From NCBI GenBank assembly GCA_015179025.1, contig WHUX01000034.1, positions 62,001 to 126,000 on the forward strand: 64,000 nucleotides of DNA, read 5' to 3'. The stretch comes from Terfezia claveryi (Eukaryota > Ascomycota > Pezizomycetes > Pezizales > Pezizaceae). The translations under genes were made by a program, and so were the position numbers. Shown here in pieces: positions 54,218 through 64,000 of this stretch. The notes under the pieces are model-generated. The model did no database searches and was not told the origin of the DNA. It was given only the letters and a program-made list of their open reading frames with translations. Every line of letters starts with the position of its first letter. The stretch's first letter is position 1.

Positions 54218-56723
54218 ATGCCGACCTACTTCACCATCCCAGAGGCGAAGCCCGATGCTCGCCCCGCAATGGCCCGCAGCACACATTCCTTCTCCCGCCT
54301 CGACTCGTCCCCCGCACGGTCCATCCGGAGCAATACCCTCAAGTTCGAGCTCGACCCAAATACTGTCTCAGAGACGGTAGAGTCTCCAGAGGCCTCCGAT
54401 GATGAAGACGACGGTTCCCCATTGATACCGGATCCCCTACCAGACGGATGGGACGAACTACCATCCGAGATTGTCACCCTCTGCGACAAGTGAGCGCTTG
54501 TTCCGCTTCCCTATGAGCCTCGTGGAGCTAACGTATCTTCCGCACTTGTAGGTTTCTAGACTCGCTGAAGCAAAAAAACTACCCCGTCCCAATTACCGGT
54601 GAACGCCTCTCCGACCTTTACCAGGGCTTTTACAATGTTGCATTTGAGAATATCCAAATGCACATCAACTCCCTTTACCTCGCTCTATCCTCAAAAAAGA
54701 AGAAGATGACTGGGGGTGGCCCCGAGACGCAGATGCTACCCTTAAGTGAGATTAGCCAAAAGAAGAAAGGCCGGAGAATGCTGGCTGCGAAGAAGTCTGC
54801 TCTAGAAGAGTCCGTAGAGAGGAGGGTAACGGGAGCATTATATGAGAAGATATGGAGGCATAGAAGCACGGATGATGAGGCGAGGGATGAGAGTTTAAGG
54901 AGTAAGCGGGAGACGCTGAAGGTGCTGGGGGTGGGATTAGGGCATTTGGGGGTTGCAGGGGTGGAGGATGAGGATATGATTGAGGCACTAGGGCCGGCTA
55001 GGGAGGGTATGGCAATGGCTACACTCAAGGGTCGGAGTTTGTTCATGTTGCTGATTCTATGTTTGTCCCTAGCATTGTTCAAAATGACGGACGTGCAGTC
55101 ACCCATAGCGAAGCTGGGCCTACTACGGCAGAGCCATAAAGAGATAGTTGGTGTGTTCCCATGTCGAGACCGCATAGTTACATTAACTAACCTTGACATC
55201 TAGATACACTGGCCTCGCGCAATTCCGATTCCTCCGCTGACCGTATCCTCCCCACATTGATATTCTGCTTGATACACTCTCCTCTTACAATAACGGTGGT
55301 CTCGGATCTTTTATTCATCCAGCGATTCCGCATGAATAAGGCCATAGATGGGGAAGCCGCATATTGCCTTACTAATCTTGAAGCCGCGATTTGTTTCCTG
55401 GAAACAGTTGATCTCGCTACCCTTAAGGTTGATAACCCCATTGCCGAGGGCGAGACGCTTAAAACCACAGAGGAGAATGATAAGCCCACGACTCCCCCAA
55501 CTTCTTTGGCCAGTCCAGCGGCAGTGTCAGCAGCAGACTCCAGCACCCCAGCCCCAGCACAAAGCTCTGTTGGCACACCACCCAAACGTACCGCTTCCCG
55601 TGGCCGAAAACCAGCCCGCGAACTCGTTCTCACAGGCAGTACCCGTAATCGCTCTGAGTCCTCCTCCGCCCCATTTGTCCCTGCAGACGATCCCCTCACT
55701 AATCTCTCATCCAAACTCCTTCATGCCAAGATTGACCATTCACTCCGTGTTGCTGAGGAGGCATGGGAACAAGAGGTGTCAAGGACTCCGTCCCCGCAGG
55801 CCAGTCGGTTCCCTGACTCTGCACGGCAACCGCCCAAGACGTCACTAACACCAGTTTCCCCAGCAACAGGGGCTGCGGAAGTCGTGAGGAATAGGGCACT
55901 GAGTTATCTCGCCAGGAATCCAGTAGTGGATGTGGCCGAATCTGTAGTCATGGGTGCTGATGTAGGACTCAAAACCATTGGCGACGCATTAGGTGGAAGT
56001 TACAAATTTTTATTTGGCCAGATGAACGAAAAGAAGCAAGAGATGCCCAAGACACTGGAGGATGCACGGAAATTGGTCGAGCAGCCAACACCACCTGGCG
56101 TGATTGCACCAATGGAGGAGGGTAGTATATGGGGCGCAAACCCCCCGCTGCCGTCGGCTTCACCACCACTGCCAGTGCGGCCGGGAGAGCGGGAACGGGA
56201 AAGAGGTTTACAGAGTACGAACCCTGTGGGGGCGTTTGCGGCGGTGGGTACAGGGCTATCGAGGGTAGTGGGGATGGGAAGTGGGGTTATGAGGGGGTTT
56301 GCAAGGAGTAGCTCGAATGTGAGCTTGGATAAGGAGAAGGACAAGGTCTTGGCGGAGAAGGTGTTGGAGAAGGCGATGACTGTGCCTGCGACTACGAGTG
56401 CATCGGTGGCGGTAGGGGTGCCTGGAGCGGGCGAGGCGGTGGCATTGAGTCCTGCGCCGCCGGTCAGTGATTTATTAAGTGTAGGTTTAGGGGTCTCTTT
56501 CTAGCTTCAAGGTGGCTTGGATGTTGATATTGTTTTTCAGGTGTTCCCGGATTTAGAATCACCACTGCTACGGCGAGGCAAGGAGGCAGGAGAGGTGCCG
56601 TGTGTGAATGAGAAGTTCATGAAGGTGACTGATGTGGACGTGCTGAAGGTGGGAGAGCTGAGGGAGCTGTTGGAGGAGTATAAGCAGTTGGGGGCGTTTG
56701 TGGAGGGATTGAAGCAGAGATAG
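54218..56723 (+). CDS. VPS9-domain protein (Rab5-type guanine-nucleotide exchange factor)
   Basis: Five exons (54218-54489, 54552-55006, 55073-55150, 55204-56480, 56541-56723) give 754 residues. The start is MPTYFTIPEAKPDARP. The VPS9 domain covers about residues 90-420. It includes the helix with FLDSLKQKNYPVP, then IAKLGLLRQSHKEIVDTLA, then the hallmark SADRILPTLIFCLIHSPL, then VSDLLFIQRF and GEAAYCLTNLEAAICFLE. The SADRILPTLI and YCLTNLEAAI patches carry the Asp and Tyr that contact Rab5 in known VPS9 domains. The rest is Pro/Ser-rich, and a final short coiled coil (ELRELLEEYKQLGAFVEGL) ends the protein. It should activate a Rab5/Ypt5-type GTPase on endosomes. Confidence 0.85.
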
Positions 56724-57390
56724 GTGTTTAGGAGGGGGTTTAGGGCCTCGGTGGGAATTTATATTTGCTATTTGTGCTAAGGCGTGGGAGTTGGGGCTGG
56801 TGGTTTTGTATTATTACTTATTCGGCTTTATTGGACTGTATTGTTATACTATTATCTTAGGACATTGATGGATTTGTTGTCCTGGCTGAATGACTCTGGA
56901 GAGAGAGAGGGGTTAACTGTCACGAGAACAACACTACCTGGTACGTAGGTCGTGTGGACGTGTGCATTTATTTCCCTCCCCCATTCCTCCCCCATTTTTT
57001 TTTCTCCGTCCTTATAGCAAATTGTGACTATAAAGAATAAGTTACTTACGAGTGTAATAATATATGATATCTAGGGATATGTTCCAATATATATATATAT
57101 CATATAGGAGTATATTAGGAGTGTTGCATGTATCGTGAGGTGCTTGGCAAGCAGGGGTTCGTTAGCCCATCCCTGTTCGCTAGAGGGACTCTTGAAACCC
57201 TGTGACGCCACCAGGCAGTCGGCCAATAAGTGCTCCTGCCAAGGTGCCAAGGTGTGCACAGAAAACCCCCGTACATGATACAGATACCAGTAGTTTGACT
57301 ACCGCTAGTATTTACACAGTTGCAATCACACAGTCCAGTCGAAGTTGAATATAGAGAGCAGCAAAACCGAAAGCTTCCGACACAAAGCAG
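56724..57390. other. Intergenic spacer
   Basis: Between two plus-strand genes, it holds the 3' UTR of the VPS9 gene (T-rich) and a TATATATATATCATATAG stretch near 57090-57106. No gene is visible. Confidence 0.4.
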
Positions 57391-58213
57391 ATGATGCTTC
57401 GACTATTTAGCCAACGTGGAGTCCGTGTGGCTACTTGCCGCATTGCACAACAACATATTCAGTTCAGACGATTTATGGATGGATCCGGAGATGAATCTGA
57501 AGATGGGAAGGGCTTGTTTGAATCAGGAGACAAGCAGGAGGAGAGGGCTTCTGGTAAAGCCAGGCCGAAAGCAAATCAAAATTGGAACGTCAATGACAAT
57601 GATCGTTTGGTAAGTCATTCTAACATCTAACGGAATGCCAGACTCAACTGATGGTCATTTGGAGTGGGGTCATGTCAATAAGTTGGATGACCGTGTTGCT
57701 GGCTTGAGCAAGGTATGGATCATACTAGTATTGTAAATACTTGATAACGATTAACTAGGGACGGTGATGGTAGGACTTGGGAGACTTCAAAGGGGACGTT
57801 CACAAATCTATCGGGGAACTTGGACAAGCGATGGAAAAAGGTTTCGCGGATATGAATACAAAGTTCGGAGAAATGAATACAAAGTTCGGAGAAAAGTTCG
57901 AAGAAGTGAATACAAAGTTCGCGCAGTTGGAAACGAAAATTGAAAGCGTCAAATCCGACTTTAAGTTGACTAAATGGCAAGTTCATTTGATATTTGGTGG
58001 GATAACAATCGTAAGTACAATACGATGCTTCAGCATGAGGTATACTAGCTAACGTAACTACTGCAGGTTCTTGTTTGGCTTGTCAAGGACTACGCGGAAA
58101 GCAATTTATCTCTTAAAGGTCAGCCTAAGAACGATTTAGACGTCGTGCGTAGAGTGGTTTCTCAGCCGGATGCAGATCATGGCAAAAAGCCGATGTCAAA
58201 GAATAGCTTATGA
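57391..58213 (+). CDS. Small coiled-coil membrane protein, probably mitochondrial
   Basis: Four exons (57391-57609, 57665-57712, 57774-58010, 58067-58213) give 216 residues; all joints keep frame. The N-terminus (MMLRLFSQRGVRVATCRIAQ) is basic with spaced Arg, like a mitochondrial presequence, followed by an acidic stretch (DGSGDESEDGKGL). The middle is a coiled coil with seven-residue repeats (MNTKFGE, MNTKFGE, VNTKFAQ). One hydrophobic segment near the end (VHLIFGGITIVLVWLV) would anchor it in a membrane, and a short tail ends KKPMSKNSL. The layout, presequence plus coiled coil plus single C-terminal membrane span, resembles DUF1640/MCUR1-type proteins, but it is short for that family and I do not assign it. 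Confidence 0.65.
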
Positions 58214-59392
58214 AGTTAGCTATGGTACTGTTTTAGAGAAGTTCTTTCGGACATGTATGTCGGCCGATAGATGAGGTCAGGGTTTGCATTATTGCGGTGT
58301 TCAAAAGGGTACGGCGTTAGCTAGAAATAAGCTCGCTTTGATGTGAAGTCATTTTGTACCGGTACAAGGGATGAAATTACTAAACTAATTATTTTGGTTA
58401 TTGAAAGGAGTATTTGGCATAGTGTTTCAGGGCTGTCACTGACGATCGATGGGAGGGTGACTTCCGTATAAATCACAGTACAGCACAGCACAAGTACAGT
58501 ACATACATGAGAGTATATGTGTGTCACTGTCTACAGTGAATATTCCACGGGCGAGTTTGCGTCCTCCTAGTCGGCGGGTTTGCGCCTGGTCAGGGGCAAG
58601 TTGAGGGTAATGGCGCCTGTTGTAACAATGCGAGGGTCACTTTCCCGGCACAACCACGAGGGGAAGCTGGAATAATAATGCTTTGCCTTTGGCCTATGAA
58701 TTACCGTTCTTTCTTTCCTTCTGTATCGGGTTCCTCTCGGCTTGTTTCATTTTGGTTTTCTCTTCACACAAGGCCTCTTTCTCCCCAACTCCCCCACTCC
58801 ACCCCCCCCCAACCCAACAAAACCAATCAACGGCCCCTGTTCAAAAACGCGTGGTTTCCGCCGCGCGTCGGGGTATTGTAGGTACGTGTGATGTTGCATA
58901 ATCTTACAGCTTGATAATCTACGGTACGCCGTGGGGGGGGGGGGTAGCAAAATTCTTTGGAAGCGGGGGGGGGGAGGGGGAAAAAAAACAATAACTATTC
59001 CCCAATCTTTCCCCCCCCCCGGAATATATATGCACATACGGGTTAACTGCCGGCCCCGCGCCCTCTTTACTCTCTTCTTCTTGTAGTTGGTTTCGTGCTT
59101 TACGGTCCGCCTGGTGGTGGTTGAGGATTGTCTATTTTTTTCTCTTCGGTTGGTGTTCCTTATAGGTACGCGACGAACTGCTGCTGGAGCTCATGGGTAT
59201 GTTACGGGTATCTTTTCCCTCTGCATAATACATAAATCAAAGCAACCCCCACTACACAACTCTGCATCTTTACGATATATTATATACATACTACGTATCT
59301 CGCATCTCCTCGCATGTAATAATACTGTGGATATAATACTGTGGTCTCTCATCTAACCCATTCCAAACCTAGACCGTTCATCATACCGCCCC
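58214..59392. other. Intergenic spacer with G and C homopolymer runs
   Basis: There are G runs at 58933-58944 and 58965-58980, a C run at 59011-59020 and an A run at 58981-58988. Sequences around 59270-59340 are AT-rich with TATATA. No gene is visible. Confidence 0.5.
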
Positions 59393-61457
59393 ATGGCCGT
59401 CCTCGTCCCACACACTCCCTCCCCTCCTTCCTCACCCCCAGACGCCCCGACGCCCCTCCGCTCTGGAGGAAGCATCCACCCATGGGAAACTCACCACCCC
59501 TACAACAGCATCAATAAAAACATCGCCTACTCCCCCTTAACACCCCATTTCCCGGTGCAGTCCCCTTCACAACCACCAGTCTACCCCAGTGCAGCAGCTC
59601 GCTCGAGTCCTCCCCAACATCCCCCAGCAACAAGTCCCCTCAACGCGCCTCCGCTCTTCCTCAAGCAAGAGCTCGGGTCGGAACCATGGCAGACGCTGTA
59701 TCCATCCGAGATCGCGTCGTTCTCGCCAAATACCCTCAGGCAGAAGCTTACACATTCAAATAGCCTCCTCACTCGATTATCGAGTTCGCTGAGTGAAGCC
59801 CGCGCGCAGGCGGCGCACTTTACGTTCCAGCACCAATTGCTGACGATTGAAACTAAGGAGGCAATGCAGCGGCACCAGGTTGAGCATGAAATTGCGCAGA
59901 GAGAGGTGGAGGTACTCCGTGGTGTTGGTACCGGGAATGCTGGGGCAGGGGCAGGGGCAGGGCCAGGTGCAGGTGGGTCGATAGAGCAGCAGAGATACGC
60001 GTGGGCATTGGAGGAGGAGCTAGCAGGGTATAAAAGGAAGATGAGGAGGACGAAGGCGTTGCTGAGGGAGGCGAGGGAGGAGGTGGAGCAGATGAGGGGG
60101 GAGAATGAGATGCTGAAACGGAGGATTGCGCAGAATAGGGCGAGGAGGATGAGAGACTTTGAGTTTGAGGTGGGGTGTAGTGGGGAGGTGCAGAGGGGGG
60201 AGGATGGTCATGATGATGACGCTTATCCGGAGGAGGGGGGGGCTAGGATTGGGAATGGGATTGGTGTTGGAATTGGTAATACGGTGGGGTATACTGGGGG
60301 GTGCAGTAGTAGTGGACCTCCGACCCCGAGGGCCCAGCAGCACCAGTACAAGTACGTTGAGACTCAATATCCAAACAGTCACAGCATCTATCAACAGCCC
60401 ACACCTCAGCCTTCCTCGTCAATAGGAATTACCTACAACCACACTCATAGCAATCATCATACCCACCTTCTCTCCTCCCCTCCCCCCATCCTACCACCGC
60501 AAGCCTACCAATCCCGCCTCCCGCAAACTCCTGTCCCAAAGCCCCGGCGTGCCACCACCACCAACAACCAGAATCACCATAACTCCACTCATACCTCGAC
60601 CTCCTCCGCATCCTCTTCCTCAGCACTGACCACTCTCGGCCTCCTCGCTTCACAAGTCCTCTCCCAGGAATCCTTCCCTACTTCGCAAACATCATCCCGC
60701 GAATATCAATATAATAACCTCCACGGTCGTCCCGCCCATGCAACACAGCAAACAACCCCACGCGCAACCACCCCCGTGAGGGGCGGTGGAGGGGCAAACA
60801 CAAATACAGCTACAGCTACTACAGTCCCAAGCACGCCCATCTCCCAGGCGCGGTGCCACCCTGGCCCAGTTGCTAAAGTGGGAAGAGCCCCCAAAACCCC
60901 TACCAACAACCGTGGACGACGGAGCGGAGTAAATGCTCCTACCAAAAATAGTCTCGCACAATCTGCTTCTTTGATGGCTACGCCGAAATATACCTCCCCC
61001 ATCCCCCACCCCCCACCACCACAAACAACCGTCTCAATGCCCAACCCCAGCACCCCTACCCGCCCCAATCCTCACCTCCGCACCTACCCCACCCCCACAC
61101 TCACGCCCTCACCCCCACCCCCGCTCGAAGAAACGTCGCCTCTCATCTTCATCAACCCTCTCCCTCTCCCTCTCAAACACAAACACAAACACCGCCTCCA
61201 CCCACGACCAAGACACAACCTCCCTTGACTCGGAGAAGGAGGGGGTAGTGGGGGGGGTTGAGGATGTAGAGGAGGATCCAGAGGAGAAGGCTTACTTGGC
61301 GCATCTGGTGCACACAGGGAGCCCATTGCCGAGGGGGAGGAAGAGGGGGAAGGTGCTGGGGGGGAGTGGGGGATATGTAGTTCGCGGTGGGGGGCCGGGG
61401 GTGAAGAGGGTTAGGAGTGTGTTGGGTGAGGTGGCTGGGGGAGGAGGCGGGCGATAG
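59393..61457 (+). CDS. Disordered coiled-coil protein with a frame change near the C-terminus
   Basis: The first frame (59393-61228) encodes 611 residues, starting MAVLVPHTPSPPSSPPDAP. Residues about 110-235 form a coiled coil (NTLRQKLTHSNSLLTRLSSS, TKEAMQRHQVEHEIAQREVE, ALLREAREEVEQMRGENEML). The rest is Ser/Pro/Thr/Asn-rich. Near 61000-61100 the plausible coding frame appears to shift by one: in the next frame the end reads RSKKRRLSSSSTLS (basic, nuclear-localisation-like), then a Thr/Asn stretch, then EDPEEKAYLAHLVHTGSPLP and ends in a Gly-rich tail at 61457. A C-rich homopolymer region is where the shift would lie. Function is unknown; a Thr-rich coiled-coil scaffold is inferred. Confidence 0.45.
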
Positions 61458-61865
61458 ATAAGAAAATCTGCTAGTAAATGTTTTGAACTCTTTTTTGGAT
61501 TTGGTATCTGGTCTTGTCTTGGACTTGGAGTGTCGTCGTGGTGGTGGTGGTGGGGTATTTGAGTTTTTTATATATATATCATATGAATATATATCATATG
61601 TTATTCATTTGAATCCATAACTTAGTTTCTAGGTTCCCTTTTTTCTTTTTTTTTTTTTTCCTTACTACTCCTATATTGATTGGTTTTAGAGAAAAATAAA
61701 AAATAATAAATTTCAAAGGGAAACCTTCCACTCTATTCTATTCTAATACATACACCACAACCCACTCCTATACCTTCACCTACACTTTACACCTTACACC
61801 TTACACCTTACATCTTACACCTACTCCGTTGTTTTTTTTATTAATATATATATATATGTATTATC
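61458..61865. other. Intergenic region with simple repeats
   Basis: T-rich 3' flank of the previous gene, then a TTACACC-type tandem (about 61783-61822) and TA repeats near 61843-61860. The heptamer tandem is not the TTAGGG telomere repeat. Confidence 0.4.
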
Positions 61866-61968
61866 TGTATGTATATGTTCTAGGCTACTCATGGGCAATT
61901 TTGGATAATTACTCAATTTGGTGTATAAATGCACTTGTATTGATAAAGGTTTATGAGTACTGAATTAC

Positions 61969-62009
<41 letters not shown>

Positions 62010-62059
62010 GATATAGATTATTCTTAAAGTATCAGCAAATAACAAATCAGAGTAACTAG

Positions 62060-62097
<38 letters not shown>

Positions 62098-62480
62098 CTC
62101 TTACTTATGGGGATAAATTGTTGTTGCAAAAAAAGATATAGTCATTCACTGAATTCTATATAGTGCATCGATGTTCAGTACAAGATGGTCTCTATATAGC
62201 CTGAACCATAAAGCCCCGTCTCTATAAACCCCCATGGACCCGTGAATAAGAAACTAATTTTTCAAATAAACCTATTGCATAGGGAAAACGTTGCAATTTC
62301 AACAGTAGCAATAAATAAACTCACTACCCTCGTCTCTATTCCATTAATTCATCAGAGATGAAGGCGATGAGTTGTTGTTAACTACACAAGCACAGTATAT
62401 ACGGTACTTCATCATTTAAAGTGGCTTAAGGTTATATTTTCTGGAATTCTCCCCCTTGCCTTTCCACTAATCAATAGGAA
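61866..62480 (-). repeat. Dispersed TIR-family repeat, copy B (inverted copy of 6600-7452)
   Basis: The end TATATGTTCTAGGC, then CATGGGCAATTTTGG, matches the family TIR. 61866-61965 is the reverse complement of 7312-7452 with drift, and 62130-62460 is the reverse complement of 6600-7020 (for example ATTTTTCAAATAAACC on this side). Homopolymer A (61970-62005) and T (62062-62095) runs lie inside and are absent or shorter in the other copy. No ORF is present. Confidence 0.5.
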
Positions 62481-62944
62481 GGATATGTAATGTGGATGGG
62501 GTGGTCGGTTACTTCTACAATAACAGCATTACACGCGCGCGCGCTAACATAAAAATAAAAATAAGGCTGTGAAGGGGGCAGGAGGGGGTCCGTTACCCTC
62601 AACTTACTCTTACTCTCTCTCTATCTCTCTCTCTAAAACTCTCTTTCTCTAACTCTCTCTCTGTGTATTTTATTTACCTTCAGTTCAGTTCCGTAAATAT
62701 GCTAATGAATATTTTACAGCCCAAACCCCCAGTCTACCTCTCCCCCCTCCTAATTCCCCACATTCCCAACCACGTCCTCACCTCTTCCTCCAATCCCCGC
62801 TCCTCCCCTTCCCACCACGCCCACCACCCCTCCCAATCGCCTCCTCCACCCCCTTACACCCCCACTCCACCTCCCACCCCTCCTCTGCACAAACCCTCTC
62901 CACCAAGTCCCGCCTCCTCTGCGTCTCCTCATCCACACAAAACC
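62481..62944. other. 3' flank of the zinc-finger gene
   Basis: It contains a CGCGCGCG stretch (62534-62542) and an imperfect CTCTCT tract (62610-62665). Open frames with Pro-rich readings at 62700-62940 are compositional and not called. Confidence 0.35.
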
Positions 62945-64000
62945 TCACTCCACCCCCTTTACCCACTCCCCCCCCTCACTTTCCCACTTCTCAAACAGCG
63001 GCATCACAACCTCCCTCTTAATACCTCCCATCCCGCCCTCAAACGCCGCAAGCCCAAGATTCCCCCGCCCAGTGCGGCACCATGTATTCGTACAGTACGC
63101 CCTCCCACACCCGCTAAACCCCTGTGTGAGTAGTTTCCTCTCTACCCTCCTCTTCAGATTCACGTACGGCGGGGGATCGTACACGCCCGGGGCATACAAC
63201 GGGCCATAACAAATCGGGCATAAACCCAGCCCATTCCCGCCTCGCTCACCCCAAGCCCCACCGTCAACTATCCTATAACAATTCACATTCCCGCACTTGA
63301 CCGGCCTCGGGCGCGCCAGCCTCTCCAACTCATGCATATGTTTATGCGCGGCAAACTCTCTCAGCCTACATCTAGACCGGCAGACGGGACATTCTGTCGT
63401 GCGAGATCCGCAGGCGAGTTCGTGGTGGGTAAGGCCGGAGAGGAGGTAAAGAGATATTCTCTCACGCTCCCGCTCGCCTTCTATTCCTACCCCCACAGCA
63501 TCGGTATCCTGATCCCTAACCCCTTCCTGTGGCAGGAGCAGGTGGCAAAAACGACATAGTGCTAATTTCGAAGGACAGTCGCCGACGCGGTGGGCGGCAA
63601 GTTGGGGTGTATTCCGTGCAGAAAAGCCACAGGCAGGGCATGTCCGCGAGGTATGGAAGGCGGAGAGGTGTTTTTGTAGACCACCCCTTGCGGCGTCATT
63701 GCCGAGGGCAGAGCAGTCGGGGTGGGGACAGTGCCAATGGATATTGCGGATGGGAGGGCCGTTGCGGCGGAAGATGGTGCGGCAGGGAGGGGAGAAGTCG
63801 CAGGGCGTGTTGTTGCGATGGCAGAAGGCTGTGTGGAGGGGATATGTGCCGAGGGGGATGGGCTGGTTGCAGTTTGTGCAGATTTTCCCGGTTGCGCTGG
63901 GGGTTGGGGCGGTGGTTTTGGGGGGGGAGAGATCGTCCTCGTCTTGGGAGATATGGAGACGAAAGAGAATCTCTTCCCCCTCCGGTGGTGATGGCGAGGG
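62945..64000 (-). CDS. Zinc-finger protein, UFD1/TRAF-like, truncated at the window edge
   Basis: The frame stays open from 64000 down to the stop at 62945 (351 residues seen), so the start lies beyond the window. The visible part is rich in Cys/His pairs. It has CTNCNQPIPLGTYPLHTAFC, then HRNNTPCDFSPPC, then IHWHCPHPDCSALGNDAARG, then HLSAFHTSRTCPACGFSARN, HRVGDCPSKLALCRFCHLL and CGSRTTECPVCRSRCRLREF. A further C-rich section follows (CGNVNCYRI, LCPICYGPLY, CGRAYCTNTWC). The spaced finger pairs resemble TRAF-type fingers seen after UFD1 domains in some fungal proteins; that link is from memory and the UFD1 part is not in view. Confidence 0.5.
   Translation of the reverse strand, partial: PSPSPPEGEEILFRLHISQDEDDLSPPKTTAPTPSATGKICTNCNQPIPLGTYPLHTAFCHRNNTPCDFSPPCRTIFRRNGPPIRNIHWHCPHPDCSALGNDAARGGLQKHLSAFHTSRTCPACGFSARNTPQLAAHRVGDCPSKLALCRFCHLLLPQEGVRDQDTDAVGVGIEGERERERISLYLLSGLTHHELACGSRTTECPVCRSRCRLREFAAHKHMHELERLARPRPVKCGNVNCYRIVDGGAWGERGGNGLGLCPICYGPLYAPGVYDPPPYVNLKRRVERKLLTQGFSGCGRAYCTNTWCRTGRGNLGLAAFEGGMGGIKREVVMPLFEKWESEGGEWVKGVE

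Noticed and set aside
61783..61822. Tandem TTACACC-type heptamer as telomere-like repeat
   Set aside because: It is short, inexact and not TTAGGG; it is in mid-arm beside genes.

Overview
The window is nuclear DNA of a filamentous ascomycete (Pezizomycotina). The signs are many short GT-AG introns (about 45-160 nt), intron-containing nuclear tRNA and ribosomal-protein genes, and fungal housekeeping families such as Atg15, cytochrome c heme lyase, a fungal-type SmgGDS and a VPS9 GEF. A finer placement is not supported by the sequence alone. Coordinates of spliced genes below are spans; exon borders read by eye are given in the evidence.

Layout: 1-14.5 kb is an AT-rich, repeat-laden island. 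It holds SINE-like retroelements with A tails, a family of terminal-inverted-repeat (TIR) elements, a decayed transposase-like remnant, a tRNA-Leu(CAA) with an intron and a tRNA-Thr(AGU). Its one convincing protein gene is a four-exon Crinkler/RHS-type P-loop NTPase plus REase-like gene with a SINE copy inside its last intron. From 14.7 to 64 kb the window is a gene-dense housekeeping arm.

Genes in order: a cysteine-motif protein of unknown function (-), a holo-ACP synthase type phosphopantetheinyl transferase (-), a BTB-like protein (-), glucosidase II beta subunit ending in RDEL (-), a ketopantoate reductase-like gene with an apparent one-base frameshift (-), DPM3 (-), a SmgGDS-type armadillo protein (+), cytochrome c heme lyase (-), a large disordered fungal protein (-), an oxidoreductase-like-domain mitochondrial protein (+), a DUF2458-like protein (-), an mL50-like mitochondrial protein with an internal tandem-repeat array (-), a coiled-coil protein (-), ribosomal protein uS11/RPS14 (+), Atg15 lipase with a repeated Cys/Trp tail (-), a VPS9-domain Rab GEF (+), a small mitochondrial coiled-coil membrane protein (+), a disordered coiled-coil protein with a frameshifted C-terminus (+), and a zinc-finger (UFD1/TRAF-like) protein running off the right edge (-).

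Functional links: GTB1 and DPM3 both act in ER glycosylation, and CYC3, the oxidoreductase-like protein, the mL50-like protein, the AcpS-type PPTase and the small coiled-coil protein all look mitochondrial. There is no sign of a biosynthetic cluster. The most distinctive features are the Crinkler/RHS-type gene with its intronic retroelement, two apparently undescribed repeat families, and coding-sequence repeat arrays in the mL50-like and Atg15 genes.
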